Positions 14,587 through 23,355 of a stretch of DNA of 41,373 nucleotides are shown piece by piece. Origin of the DNA: a virus; IMG/VR virus record IMGVR_UViG_3300033388_001953, positions 1 through 41,373 of that record, one strand, 5' to 3'. The notes beneath the pieces were generated by a model. It did not search any database. It saw nothing but the letters and a program-made list of their open reading frames with translations, and had not been told where the DNA came from. The translations under genes and the position numbers were made by a program. How positions within the stretch are numbered: position 1 is the stretch's first letter; every line of letters starts with the position of its first letter.

Positions 14587-17500
14587 TGCCAGATATAACT
14601 ACATATTCTGATACAGAGCTGTTGAAAATGGCAGGTCAATCAAGTGATATTGCTAGTATCCCTGATGAAGAGCTTATGCGCCTATCGGCACAGGACGACC
14701 TCTCAGGCGTGTCCGACGAAGAGTTGATAAGGATGTCGGGGCAATCGCCTAGCGTGCCACAGGAAGCCGTACAGCCCCCTATAACGCCCGATATGGGTCA
14801 ATATGCAGAGGCATACGCCCAACCAGAGAGTGTGATGTTAGCTCCGGGTGAAGATGTGACGGCAGGGATTGTTCCACGTGGAACATCTGAGATAGCTAAA
14901 GCATGGGAACGTGGTAAGAAAGGGGCAGGTGCTGCTATCGGTCGTGGCCTTGAATATATAGGTGAAGAGTTTAAACAAAGAGAAGTTCCACCGCTACAGA
15001 GAACAATAGGTGGTAAAGAGTTTGAGATACCTATGGGTAGCCCTATTTCAGGTGAAGCGGTTATTAAGGCAGGGGCAGGGATAACCGAACATTACGAGGA
15101 TATTCTTGCAAAACACCCTGAATGGATGCCTTCTCCTGAATTTATGGATAGACCTTGGTACGACCCTGAAAGATTGGCTGCAACTATGGCAGAGACTCTG
15201 CCTTTAACTGGCGTAGCTATGGGGTCTGGTGTTGTGGCAGGGATTATCACTAAGAACCCTTATGTCGCTGCAACTGTAAGCGGCACTATATTTGGAGCTA
15301 CGAGTGCCGGAGATATCCTGAAAGAAGCTAAAAAGGAGGGCTTATCTATAGAAGAAGCCCTTCCAGCAGCACGATTAGCTTTCGGAGGGGAAGTAGTTCT
15401 TGAGTTTATACCGGGCTATATGTTTATGAGAATGGTAGGACTTGGACGGCCTCTTAAAAAGAAGTTAATCAAAGAAGGGGTAAAAGAAGTCAATAGGGCT
15501 ATTAGGGTTGCTTATGGTATGGGTAAGTTAAGTGTGGCAGAAGGTCTTGAGGAAGGTTTGCAGACCACTAAAGACAATCTTATTGCACGTGGATATTGGG
15601 AGCCAGACAGACCTATATTCCAAGATGTCCCTGAGAGTACAACGGTAGGTACTATAATGGGTTGGGGTTTAGGTGGTGTCGGTACTGCTATAGGGACTGC
15701 CCCCCAGACTATAAATAAGATACGTGAGGATATCCAAGCACTACCAGAAACACAGTTACCCTCTGAACAGAGGGATGCGATCATAGCCGAGCTTGGTAGG
15801 CAGGAAGAAGAACTTGCCGCAGGATTACGAGAAGCAGAGTCAAAGTACCAGCCACCAGTTGAGGAAGTAACGCCACAAGTACCTGAAAAGGTTGAAGAAG
15901 TAGCAATCACGGAGGCGGTCAAAATAGAGGACATATCCGACCAAGAACTTGCAGAAGTAGCAGGGGTGGAGTTAGAGGAAGTTAGCCCTAAGACTAAATC
16001 TGATGTTTGGGCTGAGTACCAAGAAAGTAGGGAGGCAGTAACGGCGGCGTTTACTAATTGGAGCGAGTCTAAAGGCAAGACTAAAAAACAAGCAAGTATA
16101 AAATTAGACGAAGCTCGCAAAAGAGACAGTCTTGCCAATAGCGCATTGTCGAAAGAAAATAGAAGTATAATTAAATCTTTCATCCAAGAATTAAAGGGGA
16201 ATAATATACCAGTAACAAAAGCAGTAGGTGGTTCAATATATATAGGTGAAAAAGAAGAGGGTAAGATTAGAATTGCCGACCACGCCTTGCCCTCTTCTCG
16301 CTATGATATAGGTGAAGGAACTAAATTTGATTTCAATTATTTAGGAATGTCTCCGCTTGAAGTTAAAAAGAAAATAGACGCAATCAGAAAAAAGATAACT
16401 TCCTTAAAGGCTAAATCTCCACAAGAGATTGCCAAACAATACAACCTCGACTACAACGGCGAGCAGGAGTTCCCCGGCAAAGAACCATTACACCTATTCA
16501 CACTTAAAGACAAGGGGGCAGAGTCTACCTTCCCTGTTGAAAGTCTTGAACCTAAAGCTATTGAAGCGAAGATTAAAGAGGTAAGGGAGAGGTTTGGGGT
16601 AAAAGAAAAGGTGGATGTAAAGAAAGACGACACCGCCTACCTCGCAGGGGATAAGCATATAAGTTTCCGTAAGGGTGAAGATATACCAGAGCCTTCCCCT
16701 GAAGTACAGGCAAGGAAGAAGCCTATACGCAGAGAAGATGTATTGCAGCCTTTAGTTAAGGCATTAGGGATATCTCTGTATCAGGGACGGATTAAGGGAA
16801 CGCCTTTAGGTTTCTTTAAAAGGGGCAAGGAAGAGGTAAGGATAAAGAAGAAGTCTGATATGGAAGTTACCGCCCATGAGGTAGCCCATCTTCTCGATAG
16901 CCGTATACCTGAAATACAAAAGTCATGGCGTAGTGGGTTGAACGCCACAGCTCATCGTAAAGAACTGAAGTCTATATCTTACGACAAGGCAAAGATAAAA
17001 GAAGGTTTTGCGGAGTTTGTACGGCTATGGATGACGCAGAAAGACCAAGCTGTAAAGGTAGCCCCTCAGTATAGTGAGTGGTTTGAAGGGTTTATTGAGA
17101 AATCAGAATACGGAAAAGTATTAAAAAAAGCACAGAAGAACATGCACGCATGGTTTGAGCAGGGGGCGTTGGGACGTGCGAAGTCTAAGATAGGAACTCA
17201 GAAAGAGATCAACGACATTGAAGACAGCCTTTTCGATAGATTCAGGCAATCGGTCGCCGATGACTTGCATGGTGTTTATAAGATGGAGAGAGAGCTAACA
17301 GGTGGCATAGCTCCAGTTGGGCCTTACGAGACTGCACGCCTTACACGGGCAGGACACGCTATTATGGATGGGGCTATTCGTGCAGGATATCCTGTTGTCA
17401 ACGAAGACGGCAGTCATAGCTTTAAGGGAAAAGGACTTGAAGAAATACTCGAACCCGTAAGTGGTTCATTGGATGACTGGTTGTTATATGCCGTTGGGCG

Positions 17501-19793
17501 TTCCGCTAATGAGCTTATGGCACAAGGCCGTGAAAACTTATTCACGCCTACAGAAATCGAGGCCATGACAAAATTAGAGACCAAGGAGTTCAGAAAGGCT
17601 TTTGATGATTACCAAGTATGGAATACAAAGATAGTAGATTTTGCCGAAGCTAAAGGCCTGATAAACCCTGAAAGCAGAAAGTTATGGAAGAGAACTCAGT
17701 ACCTACCATTCTACAGAGAGGGGCAGACAGGGCAGACTAAACGGGTGAAAGGTATTGAGGGCAACTGGTCTGGTGTAAAAATGCTTACTGGCGGTACTGG
17801 TAACGTAAGAGATATATTGCGTAACATTAAAGATAACGCCTCACACATGATAATAGAAAGCCTTAAGAATGAAGCACGGGTAAGCATAGCTGACATGGCA
17901 GATAGCCTTCCTAAAGGCGCAAAGTTTATGACGCAGATAAGTAAAGATACTCAATCCGTATCTGTAGGCAAGGAAGAGATAGAGCGTTTTGTTTATAAGG
18001 AATTGTTTGGATTAAATAAAAGCGACATTAAGGACGGTAATATACCTGAAGCTATGATTTCCACCATCGACCAGATGGTGGAACACTTTACTTCGCAACC
18101 AGAATATATGAAGTTTTGGGTATTTGGCCAAGCCCCTAAAGGGAACAACATTATAGCGGTATTGAGAAAAGGTAAGCCAACTTTTTACGAAGTAGCCGAC
18201 CCTATACTTTTCCGTGCGATATCTTCACTCAACCGTCCTGTTTCTAAGTCGGTATTGATGAATATCTTAAGGTCGGTAAAAAGGACAGGGCAGGCAACCA
18301 TTACCCTTACCTTAGACTTTATGACTGCCAACATAGCAAGAGATACGGTTATGGGCGGCATTATGAGCAGGAGTGGCTTTATACCTATTAAAGATTCTAT
18401 ATCAGGGATGAAGTCAAGAGTAACAGAGGATAAGGCTTATTGGGATTTCATAGCTAACGGAGGCGGACTTTCATCTCACCTCTTGGACGAACGTGCGCTT
18501 AAAAAACATCTTGAAAAGTTCTATGTAAAGAAAGGACTCAATCCTAAATATATTCTCGATACACCGAATAAGGTGGCGTATTTTCTTAAAACTTTATCTG
18601 ATGCTTTTGAGATGTCAACAAGGGTGGGAGAATATAAGCAAGCTATTAAAAAAGGAGCGCAACCTCGTCACGCCGCATATCAATCCCGTGAAGTCTCAAC
18701 AGACTTTGCAATGAGGGGTGACAGTGCATTAATGAATTTCTTTTATGATAGTGTTATGTTTTTAAAGGCAGGCGTTAATGGTATCGACCGTCTTTATAGG
18801 GGCGTCTCGCATGACCCTAACAGGGGGGCTATAGGGGTTAAGGTAGGAATGTTGGCTGCGATATCTACTGTCCTCTACCTTATAAATAAAGATATTGAAG
18901 AGTACAACGATTTACCTGATTGGGAAAAAGATACATACTGGCATTTTTTCATCCCTAAAAAAGGAGGAGGATACCATCATTTTCGTTATCCTAAGATATG
19001 GGAGATAGGTGCGGTAGCCTCTATAGCGGAAAGAGCAGCGGCAAATGTTATTAAAGGCAGCCCAAAAGAGTTTGCAGATGACTTCCAACGTATAGCCTTA
19101 AGTCAGTTCAAATTGGAATTCATACCACAAGCTATAAGACCTTTATATGAACAGGCTAAAAACCGCATAGGGTTCATTGATGTACCGATAGAATCCCAAT
19201 CTATGAAGAATCTTCAGCCTTGGTCGAGAGCAAAACCTAGAGGAAGCAGGGCATTGAGAAGTATAGGGGAGGCTACGAGGAAGTTCCCACGCAAACTGCA
19301 AGTACCACCGGCACGGGCAGAAGCATTACTGAGGGGATATTTCAATACTTGGGCTATGTACGGCCTGTCATTAACCGATTCTATTTTTTATGACAATATG
19401 CCAGCAAAGAGATTAGATCAAACGATGGGCATAAGGCGTTTTTATAAACAGTCTCCACCGAGACGCACTAAGTACGAGACCATGTTCTACGATATGCTAA
19501 GAGAGACTACGGAATTACGGCAGACCATGAGACACATGGATGAATACAAAACAGATTTTGCAGACGAGATAGAGTCTCAATATGGGGATGTACTGCAAGA
19601 CTATAATCAACTTAAGAATCTTAACAGAGAGATGCGAGGGATAGGTAACGAAATCAATTTGATATACGAAGATAAAAAGACACCGCCTAAAGAAAAGAGG
19701 CGACAACTGGATAACTTAATAATAGAAAAAAATACGCTATTAAAAGAAGTTATAACCGAGATTGAAAAAGACAGAGAAACAAGAGGAGAATAA
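14586..19793 (+). CDS. Giant polyvalent virion/ejection protein (1735 aa) with zincin motif and LPD38-like region
   Basis: The largest gene of the genome. Residues 5-55 hold three imperfect repeats of the form (S/P)D(T/E)EL(L/M)..(A/S)(G/A)Q, and a related DQELAEVAG occurs near 457. A hydrophobic Gly/Ala stretch lies about 205-245 and another about 1418-1436. A metallopeptidase-like site is HEVAH at 764-768 with EGFAEF at 806-811 as possible third ligand. The part from about 1240 to 1450 (DFMTANIARDTVMGG; FEMSTRVGEYKQAI; SREVSTDFAMRG) resembles the large polyvalent protein domain LPD38 found in phage proteins injected with DNA. The C-terminus is a charged helix. Likely carried in the head and injected. 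Confidence 0.82.
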   Translation: MPDITTYSDTELLKMAGQSSDIASIPDEELMRLSAQDDLSGVSDEELIRMSGQSPSVPQEAVQPPITPDMGQYAEAYAQPESVMLAPGEDVTAGIVPRGTSEIAKAWERGKKGAGAAIGRGLEYIGEEFKQREVPPLQRTIGGKEFEIPMGSPISGEAVIKAGAGITEHYEDILAKHPEWMPSPEFMDRPWYDPERLAATMAETLPLTGVAMGSGVVAGIITKNPYVAATVSGTIFGATSAGDILKEAKKEGLSIEEALPAARLAFGGEVVLEFIPGYMFMRMVGLGRPLKKKLIKEGVKEVNRAIRVAYGMGKLSVAEGLEEGLQTTKDNLIARGYWEPDRPIFQDVPESTTVGTIMGWGLGGVGTAIGTAPQTINKIREDIQALPETQLPSEQRDAIIAELGRQEEELAAGLREAESKYQPPVEEVTPQVPEKVEEVAITEAVKIEDISDQELAEVAGVELEEVSPKTKSDVWAEYQESREAVTAAFTNWSESKGKTKKQASIKLDEARKRDSLANSALSKENRSIIKSFIQELKGNNIPVTKAVGGSIYIGEKEEGKIRIADHALPSSRYDIGEGTKFDFNYLGMSPLEVKKKIDAIRKKITSLKAKSPQEIAKQYNLDYNGEQEFPGKEPLHLFTLKDKGAESTFPVESLEPKAIEAKIKEVRERFGVKEKVDVKKDDTAYLAGDKHISFRKGEDIPEPSPEVQARKKPIRREDVLQPLVKALGISLYQGRIKGTPLGFFKRGKEEVRIKKKSDMEVTAHEVAHLLDSRIPEIQKSWRSGLNATAHRKELKSISYDKAKIKEGFAEFVRLWMTQKDQAVKVAPQYSEWFEGFIEKSEYGKVLKKAQKNMHAWFEQGALGRAKSKIGTQKEINDIEDSLFDRFRQSVADDLHGVYKMERELTGGIAPVGPYETARLTRAGHAIMDGAIRAGYPVVNEDGSHSFKGKGLEEILEPVSGSLDDWLLYAVGRSANELMAQGRENLFTPTEIEAMTKLETKEFRKAFDDYQVWNTKIVDFAEAKGLINPESRKLWKRTQYLPFYREGQTGQTKRVKGIEGNWSGVKMLTGGTGNVRDILRNIKDNASHMIIESLKNEARVSIADMADSLPKGAKFMTQISKDTQSVSVGKEEIERFVYKELFGLNKSDIKDGNIPEAMISTIDQMVEHFTSQPEYMKFWVFGQAPKGNNIIAVLRKGKPTFYEVADPILFRAISSLNRPVSKSVLMNILRSVKRTGQATITLTLDFMTANIARDTVMGGIMSRSGFIPIKDSISGMKSRVTEDKAYWDFIANGGGLSSHLLDERALKKHLEKFYVKKGLNPKYILDTPNKVAYFLKTLSDAFEMSTRVGEYKQAIKKGAQPRHAAYQSREVSTDFAMRGDSALMNFFYDSVMFLKAGVNGIDRLYRGVSHDPNRGAIGVKVGMLAAISTVLYLINKDIEEYNDLPDWEKDTYWHFFIPKKGGGYHHFRYPKIWEIGAVASIAERAAANVIKGSPKEFADDFQRIALSQFKLEFIPQAIRPLYEQAKNRIGFIDVPIESQSMKNLQPWSRAKPRGSRALRSIGEATRKFPRKLQVPPARAEALLRGYFNTWAMYGLSLTDSIFYDNMPAKRLDQTMGIRRFYKQSPPRRTKYETMFYDMLRETTELRQTMRHMDEYKTDFADEIESQYGDVLQDYNQLKNLNREMRGIGNEINLIYEDKKTPPKEKRRQLDNLIIEKNTLLKEVITEIEKDRETRGE

Positions 19794-19795
19794 TC

Positions 19796-21178
19796 ATGGC
19801 AGCTACTTTATTTCCACAACCTTTAGTCCAGTTTTTAGATGATAACGGCGACCCGTTAAGTGGTGGTAAGGTTTATTTTTATGAACCGGGGACATCAACA
19901 CCTAAAGACACTTACACCGACCAAGCCGCAGGGACGGCTAACGCCAATCCTGTTATATTGAATAGTAGGGGAGAGGCTGCTATCTGGTTGAATGGTTTTT
20001 ACAAGGTTAATTTAACAGCTTCGGATGATACGCAAGTAACTGGCTACCCAGTAGACAACCAAAGTAGTGGTAGTGCTTCTACCTCAACAACACAGACGGA
20101 ATGGACAAGTCCGGGGGATACGCCTACCTACATATCATCCACTTCCTTTAGTGTACCCGGAGACCAATCAACAGTCTATCAGGTAGGCCGTAGAATTAAA
20201 TGTACGGTTGGAGCTTCAACATATTACGGCGTTATCACGGTAGTCGCATATACCACCTTAACGACTGTTACAATATCTCTTGATTCAGGCAGTCTTACAT
20301 CGAGCCTTACCGTTGTTGATGTAGGTATCTTGACCGTTACGAATCCCTCAGTACCAGAGAGTGTGCGTAGCGTGGCCTCTGCTACGGCATCAGGCCACGC
20401 TACAAACGCAGGGCAGATACAGGGTGGCCTCATGGTCTTTGATGATGATACAGGGGCGGCAGACGCTTATGTGGGGACTCTCGCCCCAGCTATAACGGCT
20501 TATGGCGAAGATATGGAGGTCTGCATAAAGATAGTCAATGCGAATACCGTTGTCGCTCCAACTCTTAATCTAAACGCTCTCGGAGCTAAGACTATCAAGA
20601 GGATAAATGGTGCGGCCTTACTTGTCGGAGACTTGCCAGCGGATCATTATGCTGTGTTGAGATATGACGGTACGGACTTCATCTTAATGAACCCTGCGCT
20701 ACATACTCACCTAGACGCTAACAATGGGGGTGTAATTCTACAGGTCGTAAACAAAACCGATGGTGCAGTAAATACGGGGACGGGTACAATCGCAACGGCT
20801 GACGGTGTTCCTCAGAATACTGATGGCGATCAATATATGGAGCTTGCTATAACTCCAAAAAGCACTACTAATAAGCTGAAAATAGATATAGTTTGTAATG
20901 TAGCTGCTACAATAAATGATAAGGTATCTGTTGCTCTTTTCCAAGATTCCACAGCAAGTGCTTTAGAGGCTGTAACGCAACGTCCACAAAATTCTAACGA
21001 GATACTATCTTTCGCATTCACACATTACATGGCAGCAGGGACTACAAGCGAAACGACTTTTAAGGTTAGGGCAGGTGCGCAAAGTGCAGGAACTACAACC
21101 TTTAATGGTGAATCTGGAGCAAGGATATTCGGTGGTGTAATGGCTTCTAGTATAACTATAACAGAAACCCCAGCGTAG
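19796..21178 (+). CDS. Tail fibre / receptor-binding protein (460 aa)
   Basis: Start follows AGGAGAATAATC. The N-terminal FPQPLVQFLDDNGDPLSGGK and YFYEPGTSTPKDTYTDQAAG with ANPVILNSRGEAAIWL (residues 6-65) is the well-known virion-attachment opening of many podovirus fibres and spikes. The middle (about 95-200) is Thr/Ser-rich beta structure; from about 205 (LMVFDDDTGAADAYVGTLAP) a second beta module begins, and the C-terminal domain (about 310-460) resembles small beta-sandwich adhesin tips. A perfect RNA hairpin sits at codons 191-203. Confidence 0.85.
   Translation: MAATLFPQPLVQFLDDNGDPLSGGKVYFYEPGTSTPKDTYTDQAAGTANANPVILNSRGEAAIWLNGFYKVNLTASDDTQVTGYPVDNQSSGSASTSTTQTEWTSPGDTPTYISSTSFSVPGDQSTVYQVGRRIKCTVGASTYYGVITVVAYTTLTTVTISLDSGSLTSSLTVVDVGILTVTNPSVPESVRSVASATASGHATNAGQIQGGLMVFDDDTGAADAYVGTLAPAITAYGEDMEVCIKIVNANTVVAPTLNLNALGAKTIKRINGAALLVGDLPADHYAVLRYDGTDFILMNPALHTHLDANNGGVILQVVNKTDGAVNTGTGTIATADGVPQNTDGDQYMELAITPKSTTNKLKIDIVCNVAATINDKVSVALFQDSTASALEAVTQRPQNSNEILSFAFTHYMAAGTTSETTFKVRAGAQSAGTTTFNGESGARIFGGVMASSITITETPA
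20367..20403 (+). repeat. 12-bp perfect inverted repeat with UACG loop inside the fibre gene
   Basis: GTAGCGTGGCCT (20367-20378) and AGGCCACGCTAC (20392-20403) are perfect complements. Between them UGC-UACG-GCA can extend the stem with a UNCG loop. The 15 bases CTCTGCTACGGCATC here also occur in hairpin 1 of the candidate minus-strand RNA (1157-1143). The codons read SVASATASGHAT, so part of the match may reflect protein constraint. Confidence 0.7.
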
Positions 21179-21188
21179 GAGGCAAGAA

Positions 21189-21497
21189 GTGTTAGGCTTA
21201 TTAGCGTCTTTTAAAGGTGATATAATGAATTGGCTGTCTATGGTAGCCATGCTACCCTTTCTTATGCTCGTCAAGGGGGAGGGTAAAGGTGAGGAAAAAA
21301 TCCAAGTGAACTATAAAAAGTTAATGGAGCTGGCAGTAATAGCCTTAGTCACAGCAGGGTTATCTAGCTACGTCATGGTACAGGTTATGGACGTTAAGAT
21401 TGATTTTATTCACGAAGATATCGCCGAATTGAAAAAGGTTATAGATAAGGTAGACGACAAGGTAGATAAGATAATATGGGAAAGGGTGGTTAAATGA
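21189..21497 (+). CDS. Putative holin-like membrane protein (102 aa)
   Basis: GTG start six bases after AGGAGG (21177-21182); a second in-frame ATG with AAAGGTGAT lies 12 codons on (21225), a dual-start layout known from some holins. Two hydrophobic stretches (about 14-29, MNWLSMVAMLPFLMLV, and 47-66, LAVIALVTAGLSSYVMVQVM) are followed by an acidic/basic coiled coil (IAELKKVIDKVDDKVDKII). It overlaps the lysozyme gene by four bases, a typical lysis-cassette order. The holin role is inferred from topology and context. Confidence 0.65.
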   Translation: MLGLLASFKGDIMNWLSMVAMLPFLMLVKGEGKGEEKIQVNYKKLMELAVIALVTAGLSSYVMVQVMDVKIDFIHEDIAELKKVIDKVDDKVDKIIWERVVK

Positions 21498-21916
21498 GCA
21501 AAAATCTTGCAGTATCAATCGCACTAGAGGCGTTAAAGGCAGATGAAGGTTACAGACCTCATCCTTACAGATGCACGGCAGGGAAGGTTACAATCGGTTA
21601 CGGTCGCAACTTAGACGACAAAGGCATCACCAAAGACGAGGCCGTATACCTACTAACCAAGGATATTGTAGACGCAGACAAGGAACTCTATAAAGCCTTT
21701 CCTTTCATTGTCGAACTCTCTTATGCTCGCCAAGCAGTCTTGATTAATATGTGCGTCAATATGGGAATAACACGGCTTAAGAAGTTTAAGAGAATGTGGG
21801 TAGAGATAGAGGGTAAGATGTTCTCACGTGCAGCCTTGGAGATGTTAGATTCGAGGTGGTCTCAGCAGGTCGGCGACCGTGCTAAAAGATTGGCTGCCAT
21901 AATGGGGGAAGAATGA
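21494..21916 (+). CDS. Endolysin, T4-type lysozyme GH24 (140 aa)
   Basis: Cuts the beta-1,4 bond of peptidoglycan glycan strands at lysis. The active-site block DEGYRPHPYRCTAGKVTIGYG runs from residue 17; I see Glu18, Cys27 and Thr33, spaced 9 and 15 like Glu11, Asp20 and Thr26 of T4 lysozyme. Asp20 is thus replaced by Cys, a substitution shared by a sizeable group of phage GH24 enzymes and tolerated by T4 lysozyme. GRNLDDKGITKDEAVYLL and the C-terminal helix bundle fit the family. No signal peptide is visible, so a holin should be needed. Confidence 0.94.
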   Translation: MSKNLAVSIALEALKADEGYRPHPYRCTAGKVTIGYGRNLDDKGITKDEAVYLLTKDIVDADKELYKAFPFIVELSYARQAVLINMCVNMGITRLKKFKRMWVEIEGKMFSRAALEMLDSRWSQQVGDRAKRLAAIMGEE

Positions 21917-21917
21917 C

Positions 21918-22340
21918 ATGACACCATTAGTCGGGGATATATTAGAGAGTACGGTCGGTAAGGTCGTAGGCGGTCTTGTAGATAAGTATCTTCCAAAGTC
22001 GATGGGCGAGGCCGAAAAAGCCAACTTTGTTAAAGAGGCAAGCGAACTCGTCTTGACGAAGTATAAGGCCGAGACAAAAGATATTCAGTCTGCCCGAGAT
22101 ATGCACAAGGCTATATTGGTAGACGCACCGAAGTGGATTAAGGCTGCTTCGGCTGTTGTAATACCTTACGGTGGGCTTATGGCTATAACGGTTTTCTTTT
22201 TTAACATCCTTGCGCCGTATTTTGGCTTTATAAAAGTACCGCTTACATATCACGAGGCAGCGACCATAGATATTATTATTACTTTCTTCTTCGGGTATCG
22301 CTTAACGCAAAAACTCAAAGGCACGGCAGGTAAATTCTAA
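21918..22340 (+). CDS. Putative holin, membrane protein (140 aa)
   Basis: Begins two bases after the lysozyme stop. An N-terminal amphipathic part (residues 1-70, with VDKYLPKSMGEAEKANFVKE) and the segment KYKAETKDIQSARDMHKAI are followed by two strong transmembrane helices (about 76-100, WIKAASAVVIPYGGLMAITVF, and 113-130, IDIIITFFFGY). The arrangement of a cytosolic QSARDMHK-type helix before hydrophobic helices recalls the 3TM GTA-type holin family. Lysis-cassette position supports it; the family assignment is tentative. Confidence 0.65.
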   Translation: MTPLVGDILESTVGKVVGGLVDKYLPKSMGEAEKANFVKEASELVLTKYKAETKDIQSARDMHKAILVDAPKWIKAASAVVIPYGGLMAITVFFFNILAPYFGFIKVPLTYHEAATIDIIITFFFGYRLTQKLKGTAGKF

Positions 22341-22696
22341 TGTACGCACTAGCAAGAATTATAGGTGATGGTTCGGGAGAAAATCCGTATAAGACTGATA
22401 TTCAAGGGTCTAGGTTTCATTCAATTATAAAATCTAAGGTCGATGGACATCCAAAGTTTAACTGGTGTTTTGCCGAGTGCTTTGATATTGACAATGCAAG
22501 CGGAACGGGATTATTTAAGTTCCCGACAATAGGACTTGATGAAGAAATTAACATCATTCCTATCTTAGCTCGCACAGGTATGTTAGATGAACTCGTAGGC
22601 AAGGGGATAGATACGTCACAGATTACCAATCAATCAAGCATGAGGGACGTTGTGCGAATTGTAGGCAAGCATCAAGACGAGGTGTTCAATATCTAA
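22340..22696 (+). CDS. Hypothetical protein (118 aa)
   Basis: TAATG coupling with the gene before and after. Compact alpha/beta protein without membrane segments; ALARIIGDGSGENPYKTDI near the start and INIIPILARTGMLDELVG in the middle. Similar small proteins occur in phage and plasmid particle-gene clusters, but I cannot name a family. Its place between lysis and adhesin-like genes suggests a structural or assembly role. Confidence 0.6.
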   Translation: MYALARIIGDGSGENPYKTDIQGSRFHSIIKSKVDGHPKFNWCFAECFDIDNASGTGLFKFPTIGLDEEINIIPILARTGMLDELVGKGIDTSQITNQSSMRDVVRIVGKHQDEVFNI

Positions 22697-23355
22697 TGGT
22701 TATTAAAAACGATACGTTTACAATTACTGGCGGGGATATAGCCCTAGAGACCCGTACCTCTGATAGTGGCGGTGGCTGGGGCGGAGCAGACACTGCAAAT
22801 TTTGATGTCATTGACGCTACCAATGCAGTACTACGAGACGGTGATGGAACTGTCTTAATGGCAATGGGGGATGAAGCCCCTTCAAGTGCTGATTATTATG
22901 TGACAGCGAATGGCGAAGTAGTTAATGACGCTAACTGGGCAGTTGATGGTTTCGGGCCGGCAGTAAGAGTAGTCGATGCTAATAATGGTTATTACGTCCA
23001 GCTTTTAAGAGGTACGGGGACGGCAGGACAAGCAAAGCTGAGACTCTTTAAAAGGGTTTCAGGAACGCACACACAGATAGGCAGCGATTATACAATACCT
23101 AGTGGATTTTCAGGGGCTACAAATTATGCTGTCAAACTTCAATGCGAAGGGACTAGCCTCAAGGTATATCTTGATACGGTTTTACAGATTGATGAAACTG
23201 ATTCAGCCCTATCAGCAGCAGGCGAGATTGGAATAGCGGGGCGCAATAGCGACCCACTTATAACGAGTGTATATTCAGATTACTTAACGGTGGCACATAC
23301 CCCCTTTGCAGCACTTAACGGCCCGATGAGAGGGCCTCTTGGAGGCAGATTATAA
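22696..23355 (+). CDS. Jelly-roll / LamG-like putative adhesin (219 aa)
   Basis: Almost entirely beta strands with the rhythm of a concanavalin-like or laminin-G-like jelly roll: a cloudy Gly-rich N-terminal loop (TRTSDSGGGWGG), then ANNGYYVQLLRGTG, AKLRLFKRVSGTHTQIGSDY, NYAVKLQCEGTSLKVYLDTV and GEIGIAGR, the order of strands in carbohydrate-binding LamG-type modules. The C-terminus is a Gly/Arg/Leu tail. Probable surface-binding virion protein; coupled to its neighbours by overlapping or adjoining codons. Confidence 0.7.
   Translation: MVIKNDTFTITGGDIALETRTSDSGGGWGGADTANFDVIDATNAVLRDGDGTVLMAMGDEAPSSADYYVTANGEVVNDANWAVDGFGPAVRVVDANNGYYVQLLRGTGTAGQAKLRLFKRVSGTHTQIGSDYTIPSGFSGATNYAVKLQCEGTSLKVYLDTVLQIDETDSALSAAGEIGIAGRNSDPLITSVYSDYLTVAHTPFAALNGPMRGPLGGRL

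Noticed and set aside
15512-16183. 223-codon minus-strand ORF
   Set aside because: Antisense to the giant virion protein, rich in Ser/Leu as expected from reversed Glu/Ala/Lys codons.
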